DNA of 64,000 nt from Streptomyces liliifuscus (GTDB lineage: Bacteria > Actinomycetota > Actinomycetes > Streptomycetales > Streptomycetaceae): positions 434,001 through 498,000 of the forward strand of contig NZ_CP066831.1 of assembly GCF_016598615.1 (NCBI RefSeq), given 5' to 3'. Both the position numbers and the translations under genes were made by a program. This document shows, in pieces, positions 24,872 through 33,675 of the stretch. The notes under the pieces were generated by a model. The model did no database searches and was not told where the DNA came from. It worked only from the letters and a program-made list of their open reading frames with translations. The stretch's first letter is position 1; every line of letters begins with the position of its first letter.

Positions 24872-27313
24872 CTACAGAGTTGCGCTGTCCCATACGGCGG
24901 CATAGGCGGTGTCCTGCGCCGCAAGGGCTGTTGTCGATTCCTCCGCCCAGATGGTCTTGCCCGTCTGGTGGTAACGGCTTCCCCACCGTTTGGAAAGCTG
25001 GGCCACCAGAAACAGCCCACGGCCCCCTTCGTCGCCGACCCGCGCACGCCGTAGCCGGGGCTGGGTGTTGCTGCCGTCCGTGACCTCGCACACCAGCGTC
25101 GCGTCGTCGTGGAACAGGCGCAGGCCTACGGTGCCACCGGCATAGCGAATCGCGTTGGTGACCAGCTCACTGACGATCAGTTCGGTGGCGAATGCCATGT
25201 GATCGAGCTCCCAGGCGGCCAACTGCCTGGCGACGGCCCGGCGTGCGTCGGCCACTGCCGCGGGATCGTCCGGGAACGTCCAGTCGGCGATGTCGGACGC
25301 GGGGACCCTCTGGGGGCGGGCCAGGAGAAGCGCCATGTCGTCACGGGACGGCGTCTCGGTGTGCTCACCCATCACAGCGTTACCGATGTCCTTCAACGTT
25401 TCGTCGTGGCGGCACAGCGACGAAAGTCTGTTCAGAAGTTCTCGGATGCCCCGGTCGGTGTCGTCAGACCTGGCACGGACGACGCCGTCGGTGTAAAGAG
25501 CCAGCGTGCTGCCGGGTTCCAGGTCGACTGTGGTCACCTCGAAAGGCATGCCGCCAACTCCGAGCGGTGGCCCTGGCGAGACAGTGATCAGATGGCCCGT
25601 TCCGTCGGGCGAGATCACCGCAGGGGGCGGGTGTCCCGCAGCGGCCAGGGAGCAGGTACCGGAGACCGGGTCATACAGCGCGTACAGGCAGGTGGCGCCG
25701 ATGCTGTCCTTCAGACGAGGATCGGTCTCGTCAGCGAGTTGCTGGACGAGATCGTCGAGATGGCTGAGGAGCTCTCCGGGTGCGAACTCCAGGTCGGCCA
25801 GGGTGTGGATGGCGGTCCGCAGGCGCCCCATGGTGGCAGCCGCGTGCAGTCCGTGCCCGGTGACGTCACCGACGACGAACGCCACTCGCAGCGACGGCAG
25901 GGGGATGACGTCGAACCAGTCGCCACTGATGTCCGCCCCGCCGCCCGCGGGTATGTAGCAACCAGCCGACTCCGCCGCCGTGGTCCGCGTGACGGCCCTG
26001 GGCAGCAACCGCTGTTGCAATGCGACCGCGGCCCGATGCTCACGGGTGTAGCGGCGGGCGTTGTCCAGGCTCAGCGCGGCGCGCGCGGCGATGTCGAACA
26101 GGAGGTCCTCGTCCTCCTGCTCAAACGGCTCGGGCCACTCGGTCCGCCACACCACGACGAAGCCCAGGAGATGATCACGCGCAAAGAGCGGAGCGACGAT
26201 CACCGAGTGCCCTTTCGCGGGCATCATCGACCGGATCACCTCCGGATCCTTGAAGAGGTCCGCCATCTCCCGCCGCGTCGTATTGAGGACCGTGTCGCCG
26301 TGCAGGGCCCCCTGGCGCACCTGGGGATCGTCCGGGAGTTCCGGGATCACACCGCCCACGGGGATGAGCTCGGCGGGCCAGGGGCCGACGGCCGAGGCCA
26401 CCGCCACTCGGCGCAGGGACCATTGGCCGCCAGGAAGGACACCCTTGGGCATCTCGTCGCCTTCGAGCACAGGATCGGCGATCTCTACCATGGCCATGTC
26501 CGCGAGGGCCGGCACGAGCACACTCGCGATGTCCTGGGCTGTCCGGGTCACGTCCAGCGAACCACCGATCCTGGCCGACGCCTCGTGACTCACCTCGGTA
26601 CGGCGCCGGGCGCGCCACTGCTCTGTGTTGTCGCTGAAGAGCGCGGCGACCCCCGTCGCGCGGCCGCGCCCGTCCTCAAGCCGGAATGCGGACACGGAGA
26701 AGGACCGCTCCCGCTTCGACGCGTCCCTCGCACGCATCCGCTGTTCCCCCGCGACCTGCGCCACCCCGGTCGCCAGTACCTGACGCAACCGCGCCTCGGC
26801 CTCGTTCGCGTCGTCCGCGGAAATCACGTCTGCCAGGTGATCGCCCACATGCAGGCGAGGCCACCCGTACATCCCCGGGGTGCCGTTGGTGCGCACGACC
26901 TTCAGTCCGGTGTCGAAGAGAACGATCCCCATTTGCTCCTGAGCAAGCAGGGCATGCAGGAAGGCCGCACTCTGTTCCCACACCCCTGGTTCCGGTGCCG
27001 GCGTCACCACGAGGACGACTTCGGAGGAGCCGTCCAGAGGCTTGGCGGCGACAGTAAGTTCGACCGGTCCCCCGGAGCTGTGCCGGAATCGAATCGGGCC
27101 GCGGCCCGTGAAGGGGCGACCATTCTCCGCAACGACGCGGCTCAGTTCGGAGGGATCTTCGAGCAGCGCAGCGATCGGCCGCCCGCAAACCTCCGCGGCC
27201 GTGTATCCCAGCAGCTCAGCGGCCGTACTCGAGAACCGCCGCACGACTCCCGCGCGGTCGAGCAGGATGACTGCCACCTCTCGGGCCGCGCCGCGCTCAC
27301 TCAGGTTTGCCAT
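24872..27313 (-). CDS. SpoIIE-family protein phosphatase with PAS, GAF and HATPase domains
   Basis: An 813-residue cytoplasmic signalling protein. In order: two PAS-like domains (about 10-110 and 120-235), a GAF domain (about 255-415), a PP2C/SpoIIE phosphatase (about 430-640, with metal-binding aspartates in ISGDWFDVIPLP and VGDVTGHGLHAAATM) and an RsbW-like HATPase_c domain (about 680-800, ELVTNAIRYAGG and GGRGLFLVAQLSKRWG). Proteins of this plan dephosphorylate anti-anti-sigma factors and may phosphorylate them through the kinase-like part. The ATG at 27313 follows AGGTGG and is preferred over 27325. No anti-sigma partner lies nearby. Confidence 0.9.
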   Translation of the reverse strand: MANLSERGAAREVAVILLDRAGVVRRFSSTAAELLGYTAAEVCGRPIAALLEDPSELSRVVAENGRPFTGRGPIRFRHSSGGPVELTVAAKPLDGSSEVVLVVTPAPEPGVWEQSAAFLHALLAQEQMGIVLFDTGLKVVRTNGTPGMYGWPRLHVGDHLADVISADDANEAEARLRQVLATGVAQVAGEQRMRARDASKRERSFSVSAFRLEDGRGRATGVAALFSDNTEQWRARRRTEVSHEASARIGGSLDVTRTAQDIASVLVPALADMAMVEIADPVLEGDEMPKGVLPGGQWSLRRVAVASAVGPWPAELIPVGGVIPELPDDPQVRQGALHGDTVLNTTRREMADLFKDPEVIRSMMPAKGHSVIVAPLFARDHLLGFVVVWRTEWPEPFEQEDEDLLFDIAARAALSLDNARRYTREHRAAVALQQRLLPRAVTRTTAAESAGCYIPAGGGADISGDWFDVIPLPSLRVAFVVGDVTGHGLHAAATMGRLRTAIHTLADLEFAPGELLSHLDDLVQQLADETDPRLKDSIGATCLYALYDPVSGTCSLAAAGHPPPAVISPDGTGHLITVSPGPPLGVGGMPFEVTTVDLEPGSTLALYTDGVVRARSDDTDRGIRELLNRLSSLCRHDETLKDIGNAVMGEHTETPSRDDMALLLARPQRVPASDIADWTFPDDPAAVADARRAVARQLAAWELDHMAFATELIVSELVTNAIRYAGGTVGLRLFHDDATLVCEVTDGSNTQPRLRRARVGDEGGRGLFLVAQLSKRWGSRYHQTGKTIWAEESTTALAAQDTAYAAVWDSATL

Positions 27314-27399
27314 GAGCCACCTCAACTGTGGCGGACGCCGCGCTGTCTCTTCAGTATGTATCCGTGGCGCCTACACCCGCCAACGGACGGCACCTGTGC

Positions 27400-27910
27400 T
27401 CCGCGTATCACGGGGCACACATATCGGAGCCGCCACGCCCGCCGACCTGGACAGAGCCGTGACACAGGCCGCACGGGCCCGGCGCGCGTGGGGCCCTGCC
27501 GTACAACGAGCGAGCGCAGGTGCACGGCATGCCGGAGCCCTGTTCGAGAAGCACCAGACGGGCATCGCGGACGGGATCGTGCGTGAGTCGGGAGCCCTGC
27601 GCCCGTTCGCGGAGTTCCAGACCTCGAAGGGCGCCGCCGAGGAGCGCTACGAGGCCGCAGCCCTCACGGCGGCCCTCTTCGGCGTGATACTCCGCTCGGT
27701 GCAGGACCGGCTGTCGTTCTCTCGGCGACGGTCCGTGGCCGCCCTGGGCGTGATCGCTCCGTTCAACGTGCCGATGGTGCCGGCCCTGCAGGCGGTGGCA
27801 CCGACACTGGAGCGGCGCCGGTGGACGGACGACCCCGGGTACCGGCCAACTCCGGGCCGGTGAGGCGATCGCCACGGCCGCGGCACAACCCCTGAAGCGG
27901 GTCCACCTGA
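27400..27910 (+). pseudogene. Broken aldehyde dehydrogenase (benzaldehyde/vanillin type)
   Basis: The plus strand carries pieces in more than one frame: IGAATPADLDRAVTQAARAR, then QDRLSFSRRRSVAALGVIAPFNVPMV (split: the second half is the canonical cofactor-domain segment of benzaldehyde dehydrogenases), then after a frameshift QPLKRVHLRVGG, the place where intact enzymes have LKRVHLELGG. The catalytic Cys region and the C-terminal half are missing. It is a decayed, frameshifted and deleted gene, joined directly to a carotenoid-oxygenase fragment. Confidence 0.7.
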
Positions 27911-27939
27911 GGGTGGGCGGCGCTGAGGCACCCGCTGGG

Positions 27940-28260
27940 TGATGACCGACTCCATGAAGTTCGAGGTCGAGCAGGGCCACGCCGTCCACAGCGGCTTCGC
28001 CAACAGCGCCGGTACAGCGCCCCTCCCCCCACCGCGCTCCCTCAGGAAGAACGTCGCCAATACCGACGTCGGCATCTTCGACGACCACTTGCTCGTCTGC
28101 TGCGAGGGCGGACTGCCGTACTCGAAGCACCCCGAAACGCTGGAGACGTACGGCAGTTACGACTTCCACGACGGCGTCGACGTCCTGTGCACCGGCCGCT
28201 ACAAGACCGACCCCGACAGCGGCGACATGCTCTTCTTCGCCGCCACCGGACGTCGGTTAC
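27940..28260 (+). pseudogene. Carotenoid/lignostilbene oxygenase fragment
   Basis: In the plus frame from 27943 the segments NTDVGIFDDHLLVCCEGGLPY, ETLETYGSYDF and KTDPDSGDMLFFAATG match the blade containing the first metal-ligand region of carotenoid cleavage/lignostilbene dioxygenases (pattern NTA.T....G.LLAL.EGG.PY.LD..TLET.G.YDF...HPK.DP.TGEL.FF). Only about 100 of roughly 480 residues remain. The match stops exactly where the duplicated IclR segment begins at 28260, so that duplication probably truncated it. Confidence 0.65.
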
Positions 28261-29090
28261 TGCGTCGGCTCGAACGATGAGGAAGGCAGGTCTCCGGTCG
28301 CGGTCAGGCGGTCGGACATCTCACGCGCGACCGACTGCAGTTGCTGCACCAACTCCGCGTCCTGAGCCGGGTCCAGCTTCCCCAGACACACCATGGCCGC
28401 CAGGGGACGCCCACCCGAATCCAGCACCGGGACCGCGATCCCGCGGCCGGTGTCGAACCTCTCGAAGTTGTCGACCGCGTAGCCCTGCGCCCGAATCTCC
28501 TCGAACTCGCGCCTCATCCGGTCGAGATCGGTGATCGTGTTCCGCGTGAAGCGCCGCAACTCCTCGACCCCGAGGACGTCACGCACCTCGTCCTCCGGCA
28601 GATACGCCAGCAACAGCTTCCCGTCAGCCATCGCATGCGCCGGCTGCGGATGCCCCGGCTCGAACTCGAGGATCTCCGTGTTGACACCGGCCGAACGTGC
28701 CAGCTGCACCGTCTTGGCACCGACGAGCGTACTCAGCACCGCGTCGTGACCCGACCACTGGGCAACCCGGGCAAGATACATTCGGCCATCGTGCACGACA
28801 GGGTTGGTCACGAGCGCCACACTGCCTATGCCCACGGCCCCCATCCCCAGGCGATACTTGCTGGTCCGCGAGTTCTGCTCCACCCATCCCACGCTGACGA
28901 GCGTCGCCACCAACCGGTGGACACTGGCGGGCGAGAGCCGTACGAACTTGGCCAGCTCCACGATGCCCATCGGGTACGGATGCTCGGTCAGCGCCCTCAT
29001 GATGCGAGCCGCACGCTGGACCGCCCGGACATGCCCGACATCCCGGCCCTCGCCGGACGAGGCGGCTGAAGACGAGCGTTCTTCGTTCAC
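28257..29090 (-). CDS. IclR-family regulator, copy 1
   Basis: A 277-residue IclR regulator. The N-terminal winged helix covers VQRAARIMRALTEHPYPMGI and ELAKFVRLSPASVHRLVATL (about residues 22-75). The C-terminal effector domain has VARVAQW-like and GKLLLAYLPEDEV segments and ends in LGKLDPAQDAELVQQLQSVA. The GTG at 29090 has GGAGG five bases upstream. It is about 94% identical (roughly 15 substitutions) to the IclR gene at 31843-32706, and the two flank the plus-strand flavin reductase operon. Both are candidates to bind the three shared operators in this island. Its stop codon is created at the edge of the duplicated segment. Confidence 0.9.
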   Translation of the reverse strand: MNEERSSSAASSGEGRDVGHVRAVQRAARIMRALTEHPYPMGIVELAKFVRLSPASVHRLVATLVSVGWVEQNSRTSKYRLGMGAVGIGSVALVTNPVVHDGRMYLARVAQWSGHDAVLSTLVGAKTVQLARSAGVNTEILEFEPGHPQPAHAMADGKLLLAYLPEDEVRDVLGVEELRRFTRNTITDLDRMRREFEEIRAQGYAVDNFERFDTGRGIAVPVLDSGGRPLAAMVCLGKLDPAQDAELVQQLQSVAREMSDRLTATGDLPSSSFEPTQ

Positions 29091-29108
29091 ATGTCCTCCG
29101 ATCCACCT
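28260..29108 (-). repeat. Duplicated IclR segment, copy 1
   Basis: About 850 bp matching 31876-32724 in the same orientation (offset 3616 bp). Similarity begins at CTGCGTCGGCTCGAACG and fades just upstream of the GTG start. The copies are clearly diverged, so this is not an assembly artefact. Confidence 0.85.
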
Positions 29109-29122
29109 CAGGATACTGATCC

Positions 29123-29470
29123 GGAGCCGCGCTCGTCGCACCTGGCTCGGACCGCGATCTCAAAGGGCCTCCGATCGGGACCGGTTGCCCTCCATGCACC
29201 GAGCAATGAGCGTCTCGCGAGGTGAAGCGTGTCGCAGAAGGGTGCCTTGGGGCAGGTCAGAGACGCGTTTGGGACGGTTGGGTTCACAAAGGAATGCCTG
29301 CGCTGTCGGCCGATCGCCGAGACCGTCCGGGACACGTAGGCACGGCTTGACCGGGACGACGAGCGGGACCCCGAGCGACGCCGTACCGCCCGGCCCGAGG
29401 CCGCACCGGCGTCACTGCCCGCAGGGCTCTCCGACCCCCCTTCGACCTCCGCACGAACGATCCCTCACCA
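29123..29470. other. Gene-free divergent intergenic region
   Basis: No gene is recognised between the IclR copy-1 promoter and the flavin reductase promoter. A dyad GGATACTGATCC (29111-29122) sits just upstream of the IclR gene and could be an autoregulatory site. Confidence 0.35.
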
Positions 29471-29473
29471 CCC

Positions 29474-29530
29474 TTGACGGCCGTGGTGCGCCTTACTACA
29501 TTTACGGAATCAGATTCCGGCAGATGGAAT
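29474..29530 (+). promoter_or_regulatory. Promoter and three-half-site operator of the flavin reductase operon
   Basis: A -35 TTGACG (29474-29479), a 17-bp spacer and a -10 TACATT (29497-29502) are followed three bases later by GGAATCAGATTCC and, seven bases on, a third GGAAT (29506-29530). The same 25-bp arrangement is found at 42547-42571 and, inverted, at 45886-45910. A protein bound here would cover the start site, so repression is expected. Confidence 0.8.
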
Positions 29531-29536
29531 AACGAC

Positions 29537-30085
29537 ATGTCACTGCAAAGCAAACGAGTCGCAGACACCTCCGTTCCCAAGCACATCGACCCGAGCGAGT
29601 TCCGGAACGTACTCGGCCATCTCCCCACGGGGGTGGTGGTGCTCGCCGCCGACGCCTCCGGTCAACCTGTGGGGATGGCGGCCAACTCGATCACCTCCGT
29701 CTCGCTCGACCCGCCCCTGATCGCCGTGTGCGCCGCTCGAACGTCGAGCACATGGCCGCTGATCCGGCGCGAGGAACGCTTCTGCGTGAGCGTGCTGGCC
29801 GCGCATCACGAACACATCTCACGGCAGTTCTCGCGATCCGGCGCGGACCGATTCGCCCGGATCAGCTGGCACCACCGCGACACCGGGCCGGCGCTCGACG
29901 ATGCCATCGCCTGGATCGACTGCGAGCTGGTCGCGGAACACGACGCCGGCGACCACACGATCGCGGTGGCACGGGTACTGGACCTCGCCTCCGCACAGGA
30001 CGGACGGGCCCTGGTCTTCTTCCGAGGCCAGTACGGCCGGTTCGTACCGACCGGCTTCGAACCATCACGAAGGGAAAACGGATGA
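29537..30085 (+). CDS. Flavin reductase (HpaC-like) component
   Basis: A 182-residue FMN-binding split-barrel protein of the flavin reductase family. Visible segments are FRNVLGHLPTGVVVLAADA, MAANSITSVSLDPPLIAVCA (flavin site, about residues 48-67), FCVSVLAAHHEHISRQFS and the C-terminal FFRGQYGRFVP. It reduces FMN or FAD with NAD(P)H and passes it to a separate oxygenase; the likely partner is the acyl-CoA-dehydrogenase-like monooxygenase at 39797-41044, under an identical operator. The first gene of a three-gene operon, its stop overlaps the FAH gene start (ATGA). Confidence 0.88.
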   Translation: MSLQSKRVADTSVPKHIDPSEFRNVLGHLPTGVVVLAADASGQPVGMAANSITSVSLDPPLIAVCAARTSSTWPLIRREERFCVSVLAAHHEHISRQFSRSGADRFARISWHHRDTGPALDDAIAWIDCELVAEHDAGDHTIAVARVLDLASAQDGRALVFFRGQYGRFVPTGFEPSRRENG

Positions 30086-31017
30086 AGCTCCTGTTCTTCA
30101 ATGACTTCCGGCTGGGCGTATTCGACGGCGACTCCGTCATCGACGTAAGCGGCGCTGTCGCGGACATGCGGCCGACGCACCCGCAGGAACTGCTGACGGC
30201 CGTCATCACACGGTGGCCGGAGTTCGAGGACAAGATCCGGCAGGCGGCCGATCAGGGTACCGGCGTCCCGCTGGACTCCGTCCGTGTCCGGCCTCCGGTT
30301 CCGAGGCCGCTGAACATCGACTGCATGGCACGCAACTACATGGAGGGCGCCACCGAGCGTCCCCCCATCAACGGCTTCCCCAAGACGCCCAACTCGATCG
30401 TGGGCCACGGCGACCAGATGGTGCTGCCCGACATCCCCGCGACGGTCTTCGAAGGGGAGGCCGAACTCGCCGTCGTCATCGGGCGGCGGGCGCAGAACGT
30501 CTCCGTCGACGAGGCGCTGGAGTACGTCTTCGGGTACACCAACCTCATCGACGGCTCCGCCCGGGGCATCCCGCCCCGGCAGAACGCCTTCTACCAGATG
30601 AAGTCCCGTGAGACCTTCTGTCCGATCGGCCCGTTCCTGGTGACCGCCGACGAGGTTCCGGATCCGCAGAACCTGCCGGTCCGCCTCTGGACCAATGGCA
30701 ACCTGATGCAGGACTTCAACACCGACGACATGGCCTACGGCATCGCCGAGTCGATCGCGTTCGTCTCCTCGCTGCACACCCTCGAACCCGGTGACCTGGT
30801 GGCCACCGGAACCACCCATGGCGGCCTGCACCCGTTCATGCACGGTGACGTCGTCGAACTGGAGGTGGGCGGCCTGGGACGGCTTCGCATCGACGTGCAC
30901 GACGACCTCAAGCGCACCTGGAAGCGGGAGACGCGTCACGACCGTGCCCTTGCCGGCCTCGACGGCACACCGACCCAGCTGAGCGGCAAGTACACTCCCG
31001 AAACGGTCCAGGCCTGA
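30082..31017 (+). CDS. Fumarylacetoacetate hydrolase family protein
   Basis: A 311-residue FAH-superfamily enzyme. A short N-terminal domain precedes the core: CMARNYMEGATERP, then the metal-binding acidic pattern VFEGEAELAVVIGRRAQNVS (Glu residues near 132 and 134), DGSARGIPPRQN near 165, and VATGTTHGGLHPF. Members hydrolyse or hydrate 2-oxo acids formed after ring cleavage (fumarylacetoacetate, acylpyruvates, 2-oxo-pent-4-enoate). It overlaps the flavin reductase gene by 4 nt and ends one base before the cupin gene, so the three are coupled. The exact substrate is not predictable. Confidence 0.87.
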   Translation: MKLLFFNDFRLGVFDGDSVIDVSGAVADMRPTHPQELLTAVITRWPEFEDKIRQAADQGTGVPLDSVRVRPPVPRPLNIDCMARNYMEGATERPPINGFPKTPNSIVGHGDQMVLPDIPATVFEGEAELAVVIGRRAQNVSVDEALEYVFGYTNLIDGSARGIPPRQNAFYQMKSRETFCPIGPFLVTADEVPDPQNLPVRLWTNGNLMQDFNTDDMAYGIAESIAFVSSLHTLEPGDLVATGTTHGGLHPFMHGDVVELEVGGLGRLRIDVHDDLKRTWKRETRHDRALAGLDGTPTQLSGKYTPETVQA

Positions 31018-31018
31018 A

Positions 31019-31801
31019 GTGCGCGTACTGCACGTGACTGACGTCTCCGGAGCCGCGGATGTGCGTCAGGTCCTCCTCCCTTACCGCGATGCTCGGGACA
31101 AGGGGCGGCCGTACGACGTCATCCCGGCATCGGGGTTCTGGCTCGCCCGGCTTCGGGCAGACGAAATGCCCGCGTTCCCAGCGCTCGGCTGTCACTTGGT
31201 CGTAGTGCTGTCCGGTCGTATCGAGCTCTCCGTCAGGGGAGAGCCCGCGAGCGAACTGGAGCCCGGGGACGTTGTCTGCTTCGACGTCGGCGCTTGCGAC
31301 GACGTCGCGCTCAAGTGGCCGGACGACGCATGGCTCTTCTTCGTCTCCACGCCGGGATGGGTGCCGGAACCGGGCTGTCACGAAGTCGGGTCCCGTCACG
31401 ACCCCCGCCCCGGTCGCCCCCTTCTCACCTGGATCCGCGACGACGACGGGCGATCGCGCTCCGAGCCCTTCCGGTGGCCGTACCCTCTGGGCCCGGTACC
31501 GCCCGTGGACACATGGCCGGCATCGATCGGGGCTTTCGTCACCCGGCGTGAATACGGATCGGAGGGCTACACCCCAGGGGTATGGCACAACGGCCCGCGA
31601 CGGCAGTTCGGCATCACCCTCAACGGGTGCGCCGAGAACGAGACCGGGGACGGCACCGTCACCCGCCCGGTGACCGGCGACGTGGCTCTCATCGACGACG
31701 TGACCGGGGCCGGCCATGTCACCCGCGGTCTCGGAGACCGATGGATGATGTTCGTGACGGTCGCTCCCGGCGACCTCGGCGAGCTCACCCCGGAACTCTG
31801 A
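31019..31801 (+). CDS. Bicupin protein
   Basis: A 260-residue protein with two cupin barrels. The first (about residues 40-120) shows HLVVVLSGRIELSVRGEPAS and LEPGDVVCFDVGACDD. The second (about 160-255) shows WHNGPRRQFGITLNGCAENE and GDVALIDDVTGAGHVTRGLG, the second cupin motif carrying a possible His ligand. The classic G(X)5HXH motif is degenerate in both, so metal binding and dioxygenase activity are uncertain. GTG at 31019 begins one base after the FAH stop. It could be a ring-cleavage dioxygenase, an isomerase or a ligand-binding protein for the pathway. Confidence 0.7.
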   Translation: MRVLHVTDVSGAADVRQVLLPYRDARDKGRPYDVIPASGFWLARLRADEMPAFPALGCHLVVVLSGRIELSVRGEPASELEPGDVVCFDVGACDDVALKWPDDAWLFFVSTPGWVPEPGCHEVGSRHDPRPGRPLLTWIRDDDGRSRSEPFRWPYPLGPVPPVDTWPASIGAFVTRREYGSEGYTPGVWHNGPRRQFGITLNGCAENETGDGTVTRPVTGDVALIDDVTGAGHVTRGLGDRWMMFVTVAPGDLGELTPEL

Positions 31802-31842
31802 CCGACCCCGCACCATCGAGGTACGGGCCGCCCCCGAATCAG

Positions 31843-32706
31843 TCAGCCACGGCCAGGATCGGCGCGAACCACGGACTGCGTCGGCTCGAACGATGAGGAA
31901 GGCAGGTCTCCGGTCGCACTCAGGCGGTCGGACATCTCACGCGCGACCGACTGCAGTTGCTGCACCAGCTCCGCGTCCTGAGCCGGGTCCAGCTTCCCCA
32001 GACACATCATGGCCGCCAGGGGGCGCCCGCCGGAATCCAGCACCGGGACCGCGATCCCACGACCGGTGTCGAATCTCTCGAAGTTGTCGACCGCGTAGCC
32101 CTGCGCCCGAATCTCCTCGAACTCGCGTCTGATGCAGTCGAGATCGGTGATCGTGTTCCGCGTGAAGCGCCGCAACTCCTCGACCCCGAGGACGTCACGC
32201 ACCTCGTCCTGCGGCAGATACGCCAGCAACAGCTTCCCGTCGGCCATCGCATGCGCCGGCTGCGGATGTCCCGGCTCGAACTCGATGATTTCCGTGTTGA
32301 CACCGGCCGAACGTGCCAGCTGCACCGTCTTGGCACCGACGAGCGTACTCAGCACCGCGTCGTGACCCGACCACTGGGCAACCCGGGAAAGGTGCATGCG
32401 ACTGTCCTGCACAACAGGGTTGGTGACAAGGGCCACGCTGCCTATGCCTACGGCCCCCATCCCCAGTTGATACTTGCTGGTCCGCGAGTTCTGCTCCACC
32501 CATCCCACGCTGACGAGCGTCGCCACCAACCGGTGGACACTGGCGGGCGAGAGCTGCACGAACTTGGCCAGCTCCACGATGCCCATCGGGTACGGATGCT
32601 CGGTCAGCGCCCTCATGATGCGAGCCGCACGCTGGACCGCCCGGACATTCCCGACGTCCCGGCCCTCACCGGACGAGGCGGCTGAAGACGAGCGTTGATG
32701 GTTCAC
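31843..32706 (-). CDS. IclR-family regulator, copy 2
   Basis: A 287-residue IclR protein nearly identical to the one at 28257-29090, with the same winged helix (VQRAARIMRALTEHPYPMGI) and effector domain. It reads ten residues longer at the C-terminus (after EPTQ), because the copy-1 stop codon lies outside the shared segment. GTG at 32706 is preceded by GGAGGCCAT. Several differences fall in the effector-domain region (for example PVVQDSRMHLSRV against PVVHDGRMYLARV), so the two proteins could respond to different ligands. It is convergent with the bicupin gene and lies downstream of the long minus-strand operon. Confidence 0.9.
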   Translation of the reverse strand: MNHQRSSSAASSGEGRDVGNVRAVQRAARIMRALTEHPYPMGIVELAKFVQLSPASVHRLVATLVSVGWVEQNSRTSKYQLGMGAVGIGSVALVTNPVVQDSRMHLSRVAQWSGHDAVLSTLVGAKTVQLARSAGVNTEIIEFEPGHPQPAHAMADGKLLLAYLPQDEVRDVLGVEELRRFTRNTITDLDCIRREFEEIRAQGYAVDNFERFDTGRGIAVPVLDSGGRPLAAMMCLGKLDPAQDAELVQQLQSVAREMSDRLSATGDLPSSSFEPTQSVVRADPGRG

Positions 32707-32724
32707 ATGGCCTCCGGTCCATCG
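31876..32724 (-). repeat. Duplicated IclR segment, copy 2
   Basis: The partner of 28260-29108, same orientation, 3616 bp away. The two copies bracket the plus-strand flavin reductase-FAH-bicupin operon as direct repeats. Confidence 0.85.
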
Positions 32725-32864
32725 CAAAATGCTGAGAATACTGTTTCGCCGCTGCACTCGTTCCGCCTGCCTCGGACAACGGCCCGGCTGGTCATCTCGG
32801 AGGCCCGAGATCGTCTCTGACAGATGAAGACGCAAGCAAACAGGGGAAGTACCCGCAGACCGGC

Positions 32865-32895
32865 CGCGTCGTCCATGCGGAACATGGACGACGCG
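32865..32895 (-). terminator. Terminator-like hairpin after the ten-gene operon
   Basis: CGCGTCGTCCATG (32865-32877) and CATGGACGACGCG (32883-32895) are perfectly complementary around a 5-nt loop. It lies 112 nt beyond the stop of the last gene of the minus-strand operon (33007). A weaker hairpin, ATCTCGG-N4-CCGAGAT, follows at 32794-32811. Confidence 0.7.
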
Positions 32896-33006
32896 TAGTT
32901 CTGCCGGAAGGACCTCGTGCCGGCGCTGTCTGTGACCTCCCGGAGAGCCAACCAACCGCCTGCCCGACGAGGCACGCACGAAGAGTTCGGAGGCTGTCGG
33001 TCCGAG

Positions 33007-33675
33007 TCAACCCCCCTCACGGCTGTCGGCGAGCCGGGGCGACACGACGACCGGAGCCGCCGTGGCGCCCAGAACCAGGTCGAGACCAACGCCCGGGGCC
33101 AGCTCGACCAGCTCCAGACCCTGTGCCGTCACATCCAGCACACCGAGATCGGTGATGATCCGGTCGACCACGCCGCGGCCGGTGAGGGGGAGGGTGCACC
33201 GAGGCAACAGCTTGGGCGAACCGTCCTTGGCGACATGCTCCATGAGGACGATGACACGACCGGCGCCGTTCACCAGGTCCATCGCCCCACCCATCCCCTT
33301 CACCATGAGGCCCGGGATCATCCAGTTGGCGAGATCTCCGGTGGCCGAGACCTGCATTCCGCCGAGGACCGTGGTGTCCACGTGCCCTCCGCGGATCATG
33401 GCGAACGACATCGACGACGAGAAGAACGCCGCACCGGGCAACGTGGTCACCTGCTCGGTACCGGCGTTGATCACGTCAGGGTCCCCCTGGCCGTTGTCGG
33501 GGTACGGCCCGACGGCCAGGACGCCGTTCTCGCTGTGAACCACCACATGGATGCCCGACTCCAGGTACTGGGGTACCTGGGTGGGCAGCCCGATGCCGAG
33601 GTTGACGCACTCGCCGTCGCGCAGCTCCCGCGCCGCCCGCGCAGCCATCTCCTGTCGGGTCCGGCCGACCTTCAC
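33007..33675 (-). CDS. CoA-transferase subunit B
   Basis: A 222-residue beta subunit of a 3-oxoacid CoA-transferase. It has [15 protein letters not shown] near residue 28, the catalytic glutamate in [13 protein letters not shown] near residue 50, and [20 protein letters not shown] near 104. It joins the A subunit to move CoA from succinyl-CoA or acetyl-CoA to an oxo acid. The GTG start overlaps the A-subunit stop (GTGA). It is the last gene of a ten-gene operon and distinct from the second CoA-transferase pair at 46864-48221, so it probably serves a different acid released by this pathway. Confidence 0.88.
   Translation of the reverse strand: MKVGRTRQEMAARAARELRDGECVNLGIGLPTQVPQYLESGIHVVVHSENGVLAVGPYPDNGQGDPDVINAGTEQVTTLPGAAFFSSSMSFAMIRGGHVDTTVLGGMQVSATGDLANWMIPGLMVKGMGGAMDLVNGAGRVIVLMEHVAKDGSPKLLPRCTLPLTGRGVVDRIITDLGVLDVTAQGLELVELAPGVGLDLVLGATAAPVVVSPRLADSREGG

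Noticed and set aside
25109..27586. A very long plus-strand open frame (825 codons)
   Set aside because: It is the antisense of the SpoIIE-type phosphatase gene; its translation is His/Arg/Gly-rich with no motif. Long antisense frames are expected at high G+C.
29111..29122. GGATACTGATCC and the similar GAATACTGTTTC (32736-32747) as further copies of the shared operator
   Set aside because: They are 12-bp dyads with a different half-site length and no third half-site; they may be autoregulatory sites but do not fit the 25-bp pattern.
28260..32724. IclR duplication as an assembly error
   Set aside because: The copies differ at many positions and have different flanks and C-termini, so both are real.
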